Shown here one piece after another: positions 1 through 12,923 of a DNA stretch of 64,000 nucleotides. Where the stretch lies: the NCBI GenBank assembly GCA_030435675.1, contig CM059624.1:3124769-3188768 (forward strand). The letters run 5' to 3'. The notes beneath the pieces were generated by a model, which had not been told where the DNA came from, searched no databases, and saw only the letters and a program-made list of their open reading frames with translations. This DNA is from Steinernema hermaphroditum (taxonomy: Eukaryota; Nematoda; Chromadorea; Rhabditida; Steinernematidae). Position 1 is the stretch's first letter; every line of letters starts with the position of its first letter. The translations under genes and the position numbers were made by a program.

Positions 1-25
1 TTTATATCTTTCAAAATGGACTTAC

Positions 26-2428
26 TCCTTTGCCTCCCGCAGCTTTCTCGCCGCCCTTGGCACCGGCCTGCGTGGCACCGACGATGGCAAAGTACGAGAT
101 GACCTTCTTTGTGTTCTCCGTCTTGCCGGCACCCGATTCACCGGTGATCAGCATCGACTGGTTCTCGCGATCCTGCACCATGTTACGGTAGGCCTCGTCG
201 GAGGTGGCAAACAAGTGGGGTGGCATTTCGTTACGGCGTTTTCCCATGTAGAACTTGATGACACTTTCCGTGTAGATGGGAAGACGTTTGTAGGGGTTGA
301 TGACGACGCAGAAAAGACCGGAATAGGTCTAAAGCAGAGAGGTACTGTAATGGGTGAGGAAAACCGCTTCATACATAGATCATCATGGCCGAATAGCGCT
401 GCTTCAAGTTGTTCAAGACGGACGCTTCGTTCAAGAAGGTTAAGTTGGCCATGTCCTCGGTTTTGTCGAATTTCGGCGGGTTCATTTCCTGCGCTTCCTC
501 CTTCTTCACGGTGACTTCATTTCCTTTGGCTGTGACCACGGTGACTTGGTCACCCTTCGTGGCTGTGATCTCGGCCGCGACGAATCCTAAAAGGGTGTGG
601 AATGTGAAATTTCAGTTTTCGTTACATTATTATAGGTGACTCATGTTCGAAGGGTGTTTTTGTCTTTTCTTAAAAAGGGCCGGTGCTCGTTTATGTCTAT
701 TCAAGTTTATTCACGACCAGAAGTCGATTTTTTCATGCTCTTTCTAGTACAGTTCTTAAGTGCAATTCTTTAATTTCTATCCTATTTTAGATCACCTTTT
801 ATTGTACACGAACACTCCTTCTTTTCGTGAATCTGTGGCAGCATTTTGAATCACTTATTTTGCGGATGAATCTCTGCATCTTGTTTATTATTTACTCCCT
901 ATTAAATTCCCCGAACACACAGCACCAACTGCTCTCCTCCGCTAAGTCCATTGTTTGTTTACGTGCAAAGTAGCGCCGATGTAAAAGTACCGTAATCAGC
1001 GTCACTCTCATCTGCTCCATCATCAACTGTAAACGACTCTCGCCGCGGCAACAGCCGCGAAAGCGCCGGCCACCACCTCCTCCGCTTTATTCGCATTATT
1101 CCAATCGCTCTTCTTATCGCACCCTATTGTAATTCGCGTTGGCGGACTGCACGTGCGCCGAGTGGAAGAAGCGGTTTAATGAGTCGAAAATAGATCGGCG
1201 ACGTTGTATTCGCTGCAGCGAAATTCGGCGATAAGTGCGAAGCGTTCGAGAACAGGTGGTCACGGTACCGTAGTTGCGATCGGGAGTTGCAAACAGCGAT
1301 CGTTGGTGTTTGAACAGCAGACGGGGATGAACTCGCCATGGGTGGTCGAGACACGTGGTGTCGCGACAGTTGTGCTAGTGCACATTTTTTTTGCAAAAAA
1401 AAGAAAAAAAAACTTAAATCTCAATATGGAATGTCATAGCCAAAAAATGAACTATAAACTGCCCACAAAACGGAACAAGGCACCTGTTGTTTTATGAAAA
1501 AGGTTTACATAGGCCCTATAGAAGGGTGAACAGATTTATTAATGCTTCCCCTTGTGAAACTAATGATAATTGTGCAGCTTAGAGCGGAAGGTATCAAATT
1601 TTGGGAAAGGTGTCAAATGCCGATGTAAAAATAGTAGCAAATGCCTAATCACTGATTAGAGAATGAGGAATGACACCCTTGCCCTGACTTTTTTTAGTTC
1701 ATGACAATGTTCCTTTAAAGACATATTCAGATGTTCCCTTTCACAGATGGCCACGAACGGATCAGATTGTCTAGCGAAACAGCCGATAGACGGCAAAAGA
1801 ATCAGCATAGTCATGACCCGTTCAATGGCTGATATTCATTAGTGTAACTAATACAAATTAGATAGCATAAAGAGGAGCTGTAAGGGACAGTGTCTCGAAA
1901 AGAAAAAGCACCAGGCAACGGTATCCTTCTTTAAGGCTCGATCGTCTTGCCTTGAGTTTTTTCCTTCATGACATTGTCCCTTTAAAGACACATGCAGATG
2001 TTTCTTTTCTGAAATGGGCACGAACGGATCAGATCGGATAGCCATTGACGGCTAACCGATCAGTTGAACGGATGGGCTGATTTGGCTGGACACTCGGTTG
2101 AACGTCTGCTACGGAAATACGGCTGAGCCGATGCCCATCTCTGGTCCCTATTGTTGTAAATAAGCGGGTAGTTTTTATGCATTTGTGTTACACTTAAATT
2201 GTAAGCATGTGTGCCACATCGTACACGCTAATCGCTAGGTATGAATCGTCTATTTAAGTTAGTCTTTTTAGCGAACTTTAGGTAAGATACAAAGAACTTA
2301 CCATCCTCAGCATCAGGAACCCAGCAGTTCTTCTTGGAGTCGAAAGGACGCGAGGTCATCGCGAGCTTCTCCTCTTTTGAGATGGCGAGGTAGATGTAGC
2401 CGTCATCCTTTTCAAAATCGCCGTCCAT
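26..2428 (-). CDS. Muscle-type myosin heavy chain, 5' part (runs off the window)
   Basis: Actin-based motor of muscle thick filaments; only the start of the motor head is present. Exons read from the minus strand: 2428-2302 (N-terminal segment with [12 protein letters not shown]), 586-375 (SH3-like subdomain with [20 protein letters not shown], then [20 protein letters not shown]) and 328-26 ([30 protein letters not shown], then the ATP-binding P-loop [15 protein letters not shown]). Phases join cleanly and the gene continues left of base 26 after a GTAAGT donor. The start is the ATG at 2428; the stretch before it follows an acceptor-like CAG, so the upstream exon is probably non-coding. Intron 1 is about 1.7 kb, unusually long for this window, and carries a duplicated repeat. 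It resembles nematode MYO/UNC-54 myosins closely, but the exact paralog is not decided. Confidence 0.95.
1679..2043. repeat. Direct repeat pair inside myosin intron 1
   Basis: About 95 bp at 1679-1777 recurs at 1950-2043 in the same orientation, with shared stretches such as CTTTAAAGACA and ACGAACGGATCAGAT. Both sit in the long first myosin intron. The right copy runs into a hAT-like MITE end. Confidence 0.6.
2009..2143. mobile_element. hAT-like MITE, degenerate copy
   Basis: The left end reads CTGAAATGGGCA and the right end TGCCCATCTCTG, an imperfect inverted pair. The same ends occur at 24021-24103, so this is a dispersed non-coding element. The interior is rich in CGGCT/GCCGA/CCGATC words shared with the other copies. 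It lies in myosin intron 1. Confidence 0.45.
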
Positions 2429-5400
2429 TTTGACAAGTTGGCTTTGTTGTAGTGCCTGCAATGAACAGAAATTGAGGAGCTCATCAACTCATTCTTGATC
2501 CACGCTAGCATTGAACGTAATTACAGTAAGCAACAGAAAATGGGAACCCTAGAAGGCTAACAACATAAGCAATAATAAATGAACCACTTAAACACCATGG
2601 TCATAACATGAATTGCTTCTAAAGGGTGAATATCCCTGAGTAAGACCAATTCAAAGCCGAAATCTTGAAAGCACAACCTCGTGACCTCGCCTAGCCCACC
2701 ACATTGAGTCATCAACCCAACGCCTGGCCATAGCCGGGATCACAACAACACTCGCGGCGTGCCGCTCGGCCACCACCAACAGTTGCCGAGATGGCATTCG
2801 CAACACCTAACAATGGCCCGGCCGCTCTCCACTATCATTAATAGCTCGGCGAAGGCGGGCGGCATTCGGAAGCGCCGAAGGCTAACCGGGCGGAGACACA
2901 AATAACACACAGTATCCGTTAATCCCGGGAATCGAGAAGCCGCGGCTGCGGTACAAACATCAAACGCGAAAAGTGCTGCCGAAACAAACGTGCCGAACTC
3001 GCCGGCCCGGTGTTTTTCTTGGGGCCAGCCGATCATCGACCACGCACTGGCCTGTCAGCTGACGCTGTTCCGGCAAACGGTGCTAGTCTTTGGCCAAAGG
3101 GCTAACTGTTCTAATAGGGGGTACAACACTAAATTATGCTGAATGTATAACCAAACGAACATGGTTTCTTTAAAATAATGGTCAATTGCCATTTTTATGA
3201 TGCGAACTATTCAGAGCCGGTATGATAAGTTATCCCTACTCGCCTCATGTCTCTGGTGTTTAGGGCTTCCGAAAAGAACGAACAGAGTAATAAGGGTAAT
3301 GTAATGACAAAAAAAGAACGTGTCGCAATGTTTATCATCTGATCTAAAAAGCTAAGCAATTGGTGCTAGGTATAATCCCATGTGCAATCCATTGTTCTAA
3401 GATGACTTTCGCTCCATATTAAGCCAGAACAGTTTGTAAAACGTTCGCTTTGAGGTGTATGTATAAGAAGCGGCATTTACCACAAAAAACGCGCACAATT
3501 GACATAACTGTACACCTTGACTGATTTATGAGAAGCGTGTAGTATATCCCAGAGATGTCACAGTTCCGGCTTCAATTTCCACTTAAGTACAAGCATTTTT
3601 CAAACTGTAAACAAGATAGCCGAATGCATGCCGGTTTGACTCCGGCCGGGTGCCAAAGGTGTCCGATCCCGGGCACAGCTGCTCCTACACACGCTCTTTC
3701 TTATTGTGGATTTTTGCACAAATATGTGGACGAAAGCGATCGAGCCCGATTAATCAAATTCACGAAGGCACGAACCAAGACCACTTTTGTTCAAAATATA
3801 GGACGAAAGATGATTGTGGCCTATATCGTTCTTGATATTGCGATATGAGAAGGGACCGTAAAATTGGTGGCTGTCTCATACGGTAATGCGAGGATTGAGC
3901 CCCAGAAAATTAAGCTTCTGAACATTGAGCTCCGGATTATTCAGCCGCATACACATACCTTTCTCATGCCAAGATAAAGATCAGACAAAGAATCAGAGAT
4001 CAGAAACGATCAGACACCTAAGATCGGTTTGAAACAAGCCGCATTGTTCAGTGTAGAAAGTATGCAGAATATCAACGGCCAATCCCCAAACACGCACAAG
4101 AAGAAGGTTTGAAGATGTTAAAATCGAGTTGACTAGGTCGATAAGTTTGCAAGTGCGTAAACCGAACTTCCGGGCTTTAAGATTTCCTGGAATGCCAATA
4201 TTGGGCCGGTATTTTTGGTCCTATAACACTTCCCACATGGTCAGAAATTCTGGTGTTTTCCTCAGCCGTAGAGCCGGTCACAACTTCGAGTAAAAAAGAC
4301 ACTGAAACATGATACTTTGTTCTCTCCTATACCGACAAGAGTTCAAGGTTCTAGAGTAGCGTGCAGATAGGTAAGTGCCCTTTTTCCATCACGAAGATGT
4401 CAATTCACAGAAGAGTGGTTACAAGTTCTAGCTCAAATCAAGTGCGGGCACTGGTCGTTGTTTTTCCGATCTTGATGAGCCATCAGCTGTTCCATTTGTT
4501 TTGATAGAACGGACCCTGACCGCACTGCAAAGGTACAAACTAGAAAAAGTGCCATCGTAGTGAATTATTGTGACATCGTTGATCTGTTTAGGATATCCCA
4601 CGCTTGCCCTTCGAACGCCCAAAAACTAGAGAAGAAAAACCACAAGGACCCCAAACCGCAAGGCAAGCGACCGGCTGGTATGCACAGGAAAGACAGCGAT
4701 TCTGTCTAGAGTGTAGACGATCTTCTAGAAGATTCTTATGATGGATGTGCAGACAGTATTCTGCAGAATAAAATTGTCGTGACTGGCTGCTATCAGAGAC
4801 GCTACTCGTTCAAAATTCATCGACTCCCAGGAGCGAAAATGGCCGGTATTTTTGCGACTTTTCACAGTGAAAAGAAAGATATATTAGGATCAAATAACAT
4901 CTACATAGTTGTTTTCTGAATCCGATTCCTCTTTTTCTTCCTTGGTTTTACAGGGTTGCCCAAAAAGGGCTTCCAGACAAAAGGCCTAGATCATCCGGCT
5001 GTATTAGGGAACTGTGACCAAATCTGCATTGATTTGAGGAACTGTATTTTCATTAACAAAACTTGCAACATGCGACGGGACTAGGTGACATTCATCTGCT
5101 TTCCGTACACCACAAAATGAAGTATTGTTCCTTATTATCGACGATTTCCGCAGTAACGTTTCTTTTCTGCTCTTGTTTTCCTTCGTGGTCATGAGATTCA
5201 TACGTGGGCTTCCGGGCTTTTCCACAAGATCGATGGCAATGCGTCCGAAATCGTGTGACTTCTTGACGCTTTGTTTTCAAATCAAAATCGAAACTTCAGA
5301 GCAAATTCCGTTTTGTAAGTGCAAACTAAACCTAGCCAGCTGGTCCAAATGTTATTCTGTTTTTTTTTCGGGAAATACCTGACCAATATTCTGTTACAAC

Positions 5401-6616
5401 ATGTTCGTGATCAGGGATCGGAGTTCAGTGATGCTCGAATGGATGACCAGTTGTTAGAAGTATGGAGGACATTGTCATGGAATCCAGTCGAACCTGGATT
5501 CAACGTTGACCAGGTTCGCACAGGCTCGGACAGAGCTCGGTTCGAGTGGATTGAAACTTGAACTAGAAGTCTACTCGAACTGAAACTGAAAGGATAGATG
5601 GCAGACAAAATAGGGAGCCCGGCCGGCCCCGAACCCACCTCGACCGACTACAAATCAGACGCTTTCGCAATGAACCATAGAGACATTAGGAATAAAACTG
5701 TTCAGAGCCACTATGTTTTCGGAACAGATAGGAGGCATATTTCAGTTCGATTTTCGGCCTTCTTTCGATTAGCTACTCGTTCCATGTATTCACATATCGC
5801 AGTTAGAAATTAAGGCCTCGCCGAATCTGTCAAATAAAGGTCGCCCTTTTGGAATTGCCGTCTGCAACTGTGTTTACCAGCTCCTTGATTCACATCTTTA
5901 GGCTGTGATCTTCATCAAACCCCGCACTCTTGTTGTTCATCTGCGTGCGAAATCCGAAAAATGAGGTGTCCTCCATCATCCCGATCTATTCCCTGTGCAC
6001 TCCGCTGTTTTTCCGACAAACGATCAACAACTGACCTCTTCGCCCATCGATTCCCGGGTGAACTCCGCTATTTATCTCTTCCGGCACCCGAAAAACGAGG
6101 CCCGATTTATCTCGCGGAAACGCCGATTAACACGCTGACCTCCAAAAAACGTTCCACGACGTGCATCCCCAACAAAAGATCAGCCGGCCCCTGAATTGCG
6201 TGGATCTAAACGCCCCCGGATCCGCTTGCCGATTGTTGGCTGTTGCATCCTCGGCTCGACTGCGTCCATTAATCACCATTACACTAAAGACGAATTTCGA
6301 CGCTCGCCCAGCTACCGTACACCTTAACTTCCATAAAATGCCGAATCAGCTGATCGGTGGGTCGGGTTGCCGAAAACATGTCACTTTTTGTCGTCCACAC
6401 GGCAGGCGAGCACCTCAAAGCAGCGAAAATAGCCGTCGCGGTGTAATGTTTGCTAGCCGGAGGCTGGTCAGCTGATCATCGAAAGCGCCGTCGAGTCCAA
6501 ATGCGTCATCAGAGTCGAGGGGAATCACCGAAAATAAATATGTTATTAACAGAACTCTCGTATGACCACACATGAATACAGAAATTACAGACCCGCAACC
6601 CTACTCTTCAGAGCCT
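2429..6616. other. Intergenic, 4.2 kb: myosin upstream region and UFD1 downstream region
   Basis: No gene is supported. A GC-rich block at about 2690-3110 stands out from AT-rich surroundings and is the best candidate for the myosin promoter or a non-coding first exon. Around 5490-5600 there are short degenerate TCGAAC/TTCGAGT repeats. At 5940-6470 GC-rich sequence gives long accidental reading frames with no family resemblance. Confidence 0.5.
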
Positions 6617-7738
6617 CTATTTCGCGCTTCGTAGAGAGCGTCCACCACCCTGGAAGGGAATGATCGGGGCGCGGCCGGATCCACCTGCTGCCGCCGACGT
6701 CTTGCCATTCTGCTCCTTCAAATCCTGCTCCAATAGTGAACGGTTCTTGTAGTTGTAGCGAATGAACTTCAGCTGGCCTGGAACGTAGTCCTCGAACACT
6801 TCAATCTGTTTCAGCTGCAACTCCGGCTCGGGTTCCGGCTTCTTGTCTTTTTTCTTGCTTTCCACCAGCACCTTACTGCGCTGACGTCCGTCGAGGCGAG
6901 TTCCGGACCCGGCGAAAGCCTCTGCTGTCTTGGGTTTCACGGGAACGAACATATCGGGAGCATCCGGCTGAAAGAGAATGTAATGAGAGCACGTTTGGAC
7001 TGCGAACACACAGCAACTAGGGACAACTTGACAAATCACCTACCATCACATTCTTCGGCTTACGTTCATACGTCGGCTCAACATATCCCTCGGGAGCGTC
7101 AAATTCCACATTCATATCACATTCAATGATGGCGACGGCATTCCCGGGCTTCACCTCTTGCACCAAGAACTCCAGAAGCTGATTGTTGTACTGCACTGCG
7201 ATGATGTCGTTCTTCGTCAAACAGGCGAACTTCCGCAACTCCACTTCGAGGACAGCGCGAGGATTCGAGATCTGCAGGAAATCCACGGACTGCGGCTTGA
7301 ACTTCGCATAAGTAGCGCTCGGGAGGCTGACGTATTCAATCTGAATGTGATCGCCTTCGTTCAAGCCCAGCTGGCGCATCATCCACGAGGGCACATAGCA
7401 CCGGCCTTCTTCGGCCAAGAACTCTAACACACCGCAGTGCGTCGCTTTCTGATGGTCCGGATTGATGTTCGTGATCTTAAACATCATGGGATACTGGATA
7501 TTCAGCCTAATCAGTGTGTCGAGTGCGGAATTCGGGAGCAAAATCTAAACCAATGGATAGAAATGACGGTACGAAGTTGCGAGAGTACCTTTCCGCCATG
7601 ATTGAGTTCAGTGATCTTCTTGGCGTCGGCACCTCCAAAGAAGGGCGCCGAGAAGCAGCGCAGTTTCGTGTTGAAGTTGCCGCCGCGGATACCGCCTCCC
7701 ATTCCTCCGAACATCATCTCGTTAAATCCAGAAAACAT
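6617..7738 (-). CDS. ufd-1: UFD1, ubiquitin recruitment subunit of p97/CDC-48
   Basis: With NPL4, UFD1 recruits ubiquitylated substrates to the p97/CDC-48 ATPase for extraction in ER-associated degradation and chromatin turnover. Three exons: 7738-7589, 7544-7044 and 6967-6617, all joined in phase 0, giving 333 residues. Exon 1 holds the Gly-rich start and the [13 protein letters not shown] strand. Exon 2 is the double-psi beta-barrel UFD1 fold ([89 protein letters not shown]). Exon 3 is the low-complexity C-terminal tail that binds NPL4 and p97. The length is normal for the family. The start is the ATG at 7738. RPL12 lies divergently 1.56 kb away. Confidence 0.95.
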
Positions 7739-9301
7739 GTTTATGCTGGTCTGATATCACTGAAATGGAAAAGCTGATTAGAAAAGCAGTGCTAAAATGC
7801 ACGGGAAAGTGCACGTAACGCATCGCGAATATCAGCACAAGGTGAATAGTCGTGGTCAATGTTCTGAAACTCCGTAAAGCGGCACCGCCGAACACTTTAC
7901 CACCTTACTTGGAAGTTGAAATCCGCATAATATTCAGCTTTTTCAGGCCCGGATGAAAGCGGAAAGGCAATCAACAAGTGCGCCCATCGACGCACATTAA
8001 CGATCGACTTCAGCGATCATTATGGACAGCCAAAATGCGGGTTTAGTTGTACACCGGGCGAGCTGGCGTTACAAGAAAATGCGTATTCGACAGAAACTGT
8101 ACACAGGAAGGAAAGCAGTACTTTTTCCTGCAAAACTGGTTTAGCAATCATCCCTTTGCAAGTTGGAAGAAGACAAGTTCAGTTGAGTTCTCATCATCTA
8201 CGCAGGAAGCTGCCATATGCATTTACGCTATTAACCGGACCATTCAACACAGAAAATGGCAATTTCGTACAGCTTCTGTGATGAAAATGTACAAAGAGGA
8301 AAGTTGAAAGGCCGATAAAGCATCTTGCGTTTTGGTGATCAATTTATTATTCGCTTACAGCAAGGTGAGTACTGAAGACAACCGACACGGCAACATAGTT
8401 CACGCAATCAGCAGAAACATACCAATTGTGCAGCAACAACTTTTTGGTGAAACGTAATGCTATCTTGAAAGATAAACACCAAATAATGAAAATGGCCGAC
8501 TACGTCATGTCCCACTAAGAACATCTTACAACCGATTTATCACAAACTGTTCGGAAACGACAGCGACCCGCGGAAAGGTTAACTCCGCACAGTTCTACAA
8601 TCTGCGCAAGTTAGAATGGAATAAATATAAAATAACCGCAAAACCACTCATCTAAACAAGCACAAGGACAAATTTCGATCCCGTTAAGACCTAAAAGGAA
8701 AGCACAGACTGTGCAAATCAAGCTCATCAGGAAAACACACCGAAAACAACACAAAAAGAGAAAGCTGCAAGCTCCATCTTTGAAGATTTCGAACATCTGA
8801 CTCAAAATCTGATGACACAAACGTCGGACAAACAGTTGTCAGGCAGATCGCGCCGGGGTCCCGTAGAGCGCGATACGGAGAGATTCCAAACGAGTCTTCC
8901 TCCACCTCGCGCGCCTCTGAAAACAAAGAGGCGATGAATCGCGCGATCCATCACCGCTCTGAGTACGATAGGCTCCGTGCTTGTTGCCGAACACTCCACT
9001 CACTCGCCAACGATTGGTTTTGCGCTTGAAAAACACGAAACATCGCCGAATTTTGACCGTTTTTGTTTACTTCTTTAGGCGCGATGGTGCACTTGTTGTC
9101 AGATTCTTGCATGGTTTCCGTCGTTTTTATCGATCAGCTGCAAGCGCGCATGGTAAACAAGCGATCGCCTTGCCTTTGCACCACTAAAAATCACGTGTTC
9201 GGTACGGCGAATTTCGAAATTTCACCCGGCGCGCCTTCTTCTCAACCATCTGACCGCTTTCGTTTTCAGATTGTTGCGAATTTCAAACGACCCGTCCAGA
9301 T
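7739..9301. promoter_or_regulatory. Divergent intergenic region between UFD1 and RPL12
   Basis: 1.56 kb between two divergently transcribed housekeeping genes, so it should contain both promoters. Reading frames here show no recognisable protein. No precise promoter element can be assigned by eye. Confidence 0.45.
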
Positions 9302-10059
9302 ATGCAGCCGAAGATAAGTGAGTTGTCTCTTGCACTCATCAGACTGTCCATTACCCCCTTTTTCAGTCTACCTCCGATGCGTTGGCGGAGAGCTGGCGTC
9401 GGCACACATTTTGGCCAAGAAGGTCGGCGCTCATGGACTTGTAAGTTCAGGATTGTGCTCAGTTTCGTTGTAATTGCCCGTTTTCAGTCACCGGTGAAGA
9501 TTGCACAAGATCTTGCACGCGCTACGGCCGACTGGAAGGGTCAAACCGTGACGTGCAAGTTAACGATCCAGAACCAGGTTGCCAAAGTTGAAGTTGTGCC
9601 CTCGGCGTCGAATCTCCTCCTCAAAGAACTCAAATTGAACCCTAGTGATCTCAAGAAAGTTAAGAACGGTAAGTTATGGGTTCACTTGATCTGTGATTTC
9701 CGGCGGACACCACATTCTTACTTGCCTTTTACCGATTACGGTAACGTAGACCTATAACTTGCAGTTTTGCCGATGATTTATCCTATTTTTATCATTGCAT
9801 TTCAGTCAGGCAAAAGGGAAACCTCACATTCGAGCAGATCGTCGACGTCGCCAGGCAGATGCGGTCGCGATCGATGGCAAAGAAGCTCGAGGGAACGGTG
9901 AAGGAAATTCTCGGTATGCAAACAGCGTCATATGTGCTAGAGTTGTAGGTGATTCTTTCAGGTACCGCCCAGCATATCGGATTCACGGTGAACGGTCAAA
10001 CTCCACACAGCATCTGTGAGTCGATCAACAACGGCGAACTGAAGGTGCCCGACGAATAG
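9302..10059 (+). CDS. rpl-12: 60S ribosomal protein L12 (uL11)
   Basis: Component of the large-subunit stalk base that contacts 23S/28S rRNA and translation factors. Five exons: 9302-9317, 9367-9440, 9488-9668, 9806-9913 and 9962-10059; phases close exactly. Family motifs in order: YLRCVGGELASAH, VKIAQDLARATADWKG, TVTCKLTIQNQVAKVEVVPSA, GNLTFEQIVDVARQMR, SRSMAKKLEGTVKEILGTAQ and a VPDE terminus as in animal L12. The N-terminus (MQPKIIYLRCVGG) is several residues shorter than usual, and the middle departs from the normally invariant sequence (VKNVRQKGNLTFE, HILAKKVGAHGL). It could be the working gene of a fast-evolving lineage or a divergent paralog. A polyadenylation signal follows at 10174. 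Confidence 0.92.
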
Positions 10060-10173
10060 CCGTGGAATGTGGAATGCTTAGAAATTGCCAATTTTTTTTT
10101 TCACTTGTTGATTATTTGTTTTACATTGCGATGCCGGTATACTTGTGAATGAGCCTTTGTGTTAGATAGTGCA

Positions 10174-10179
10174 AATAAA
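10174..10179 (+). terminator. AATAAA polyadenylation signal of RPL12
   Basis: A canonical AATAAA hexamer lies 115 bases after the RPL12 stop codon on the same strand. The remaining bases to 10447 hold nothing recognisable; the neighbouring gene converges from the right. Confidence 0.6.
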
Positions 10180-10447
10180 CCCTGAGGGGAGCGAGAATGC
10201 TGATACACTTTCGGAGTGCGAGGTTCGTGGCGGGTTACGGTAGCAACACTGGGCGTTTGCAGGGCTTCATTGTGTGTGGTCCGTTCGCTTTCCTCTCCAA
10301 AAGTCTGTCTTGTTTCGTAGTCTGTGTTCGGTTTTGTCTACGAATCCCCGTAGGGTCATTCGTCGTGCAGCGCAATGAGCTGTGAGCGGAAGGCGTGATT
10401 TTTCATACAATACTGAGATAACAACTTCTAACACAGCATATGACAAC

Positions 10448-11129
10448 TCATAAATCATTTTGGTAAAACAGCACTTCCCGACATTTTCCATTCGGTTTGT
10501 TGATCTTCTTCAGATACTTATAGCAGCAAAAAACCGTGCATAAGTACCAAAGCAGCACGAAATCGACTCCCACGCACAATTGAGCAGTTTCTAAAACTGA
10601 ATAGCCAATCAACTTGTCGAACCCTCACGTTTATGGCGTCGAGCATCCTTCCACGTAATCACATTTACGGCTGCCAAAACATCGAATAAAAGCTGAAATC
10701 GTAGTTCGACGGCGAAGGTGACTATAACCATGGATAGCCAGAATACATATATGAGCTAAACGAGTGCTATTTACTGTATTATTGATAGCAAGACTGACCA
10801 CAATGGTTAGAACAGGTAATAGCACATTAGGAAGCTTCATAACAGCGCCAGCTATGGCCAGAATTAGGAAACATATGAAGAGTAAGTTAACGATAAGCCA
10901 GAGAAGTGTTGTAGGAAGATCGTCAAATTCAGAATTTGATATATGGTCAACGAACGTCTGTACAAATCCGAATAGCAAAAATGAGGAGAACACAACGGTG
11001 CCAATCTAAAATAGAGCTTTTTCAGGTAAACATAGAGCATGGTACCCGTATTGGTATACATCCACAGCAGCATCTGTCCAACGATGTTAGTGTTTCCGAT
11101 GCATTTCTGTTGGTGGTCCATGCCCACAT
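10448..11129 (-). CDS. LAPTM4-like four-TM protein 1
   Basis: Exon 1 (11129-11046) reads MWAWTTNRNASETLTSLDRC and ends CCCGCIPIR; the ATG at 11129 is preceded by an in-frame stop and places the Cys motif in frame. A 40-bp intron leads to exon 2 (11005-10799): IGTVVFSSFLLFGFVQTF, a polar loop, a second hydrophobic segment and the conserved NVLLPVLTIV end. Exon 3 starts LIYVFWLSMVIVTFAVELRF (TM3) and ends ARRHK. The last exon carries TM4 and CCYKYLKKI, matching the CYxYLKSL motif of the family. Length is about 175 residues. Human LAPTM4 proteins share the Cys-Cys-Gly-Cys-Cys-His-Val motif before the first TM, so a late endosome/lysosome membrane location is inferred, not shown. Another frame also contains an ATG but gives a nonsensical join. 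Confidence 0.72.
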
Positions 11130-11708
11130 CTATTTGGTGACTTTGAAGCAACCTAGAACGGAAAGAGCTCGAAGCAGAGGTGCCAGCTGAGCCGGAGCGG
11201 AGCCAAACTCGGTGCCCTGCAAAGTGCATGGCGTTTCGAGGCAGAGGACACCCGATTTTCTCTCTCGTCGTCTGCGCTCTCTTCGCACCGCTCCACGCGA
11301 ACAATTTTCTCCCGATTGCGAAATATTGAGCTGACACGGCCTACTGATCCAAGCCGGAGATAGATCTGGCTGCGAAATTTCACTATCTCTAGCTCAACGC
11401 CGTCCGTTCCCATTAAAAAACTTCCAAAAAACATCGAAATACGGGTCTAAGAGGCAGCCACAACAACAAGCAAAATGGATTTACTTCGGACTCGTCCTTC
11501 CGCTTTCCGCCAACGTTGTTTTTATCGATCTCTCACTCGTTAACTGAACACTCGTCCCAAAAGACGTTCGTCACATAGCAGAGGAGACACTTTATTCGAG
11601 TGAGTATGTGGATCAAGCACAATTATACCGTTTTATGTATGCCAGGGCACTGAACAGTTCATATTGACTTTGACCTTCAACACTTCATATAGTAGACTTC
11701 TTCAATGT

Positions 11709-12518
11709 TCAGATATTCTGCATCTGGACAGGAACATCCCGAGCATTACACGGCAAGCTCTTCAGGTACACATAACACCTGTACACAGCTCTAAAGAGCA
11801 ACGCTTCGAGGACCACACCCGCCGTAACGATAGCGGTTTCTAAAACAACTCTCTTAGCTAACGTTCATTTAAATGAACAGCTCACCAGCCGAGGCCGCGT
11901 ATTCTTTTATAAAGAATAGCTTTGTTCCTTGAAAGTAGTATATCATTTGCGGTATGTGTATTCCGAAGAGAGGTGCAATAGAATCCAGTGCTGTCCCAAT
12001 GACAGAAATTGCCTGGAAACGATAATGCTGCAGACAACATCAAAAGCTTAGCAAGCACCATTTTGATCATGAGGGGTAGTAACAGCTTCGAAGTTTCCAT
12101 TCTAAGCGCGATAAAAGCCAGCACTCCACCGATGACGGCGGCAAGGTCCATACCACGGGCATGATCAAGAACTACTTCATTGGCGTCTTCAGATTCGTAT
12201 TTCACTGTAGTAGGAGGCTGGTAGAAACTTAGCGCCATGGTTAAACCATGTAGTCCAATCGTAAAGATAGAAATTATGAGAGTGCCGGTCTGAAATATGC
12301 AGCTATAAATCAAAGCACTGAAAGTCAAAGGGGTCAATGATCAACTGTACCCTAAACATCATTAGAAAATACAGTGTGCAAAACTCAATTCGGGCTTTTT
12401 TAGGACTGTTAAGGAGATCAACGTGAGCCCATAAATGATAAATGAAAGAGATCATAAAGTTTTTGCTTACCACCACATGGATACGACCAAATAAGCATTT
12501 ATCTGAATCGTCGCACAT
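11709..12518 (-). CDS. LAPTM4-like four-TM protein 2
   Basis: The best-resolved member. Exons 12518-12471, 12289-12059, 12012-11886 and 11839-11709 join in perfect phase to give 178 residues. Exon 1 is MCDDSDKCLFGRIHVV, in which the Cys cluster is reduced. Exon 2 starts TGTLIISIFTIGLHGL (TM1) and includes LAAVIGGVLAFIALRM (TM2) followed by the conserved KLLLPLMIKM. Exon 3 has TM3 (AISVIGTALDSIAPLFGI). Exon 4 has TM4 and RCYVYLKSL, ending VPVQMQNI. Same orientation as gene 1, with its stop about 580 bp upstream of the start of gene 1. The C-terminal QMQxI/V ending recurs in genes 3, 4 and 6. No catalytic residues are expected. Function in nematodes is unknown. Confidence 0.78.
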
Positions 12519-12923
12519 TGGGCGATTCGCGGAGCAGTCGATTTTTCGAGGAACCTTCCTGAAAGCAACACAAAACGGCGCCGCACACTCGCCACTAAAA
12601 AGGCGGATGTTTTTCCCTAGAAATCAATAGACCGACTCCTGGGACATAGCCGAAAACATGCAGCAGAAAATGTGTTTCAAGCGAGCTGAAGTGAGCTTTG
12701 TAAAGTAATAAAAACACGACGTTTAACGGACGTTTTCTTAAATGTTTCCACAAAAGTTCCTTTTGTCCATGCCGGTCGAAATACGTTTTAATTACTCGAA
12801 ATCAGCTACGTATTTCTGTCCTGTTTGCATTTTTTTTCGGAGGTTTTAAGGGTAAAATTGCTAGAGAAAAGTGCTAGGGAAGTAACTCATGTCGCGGTGG
12901 CGAGCAGTCGGCCGGCTGGTCTG

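Noticed and set aside
5961..6475. Overlapping Arg/Ser-rich frames in GC-rich DNA
   Set aside because: Composition-driven open frames; no start context, splice sites or family.
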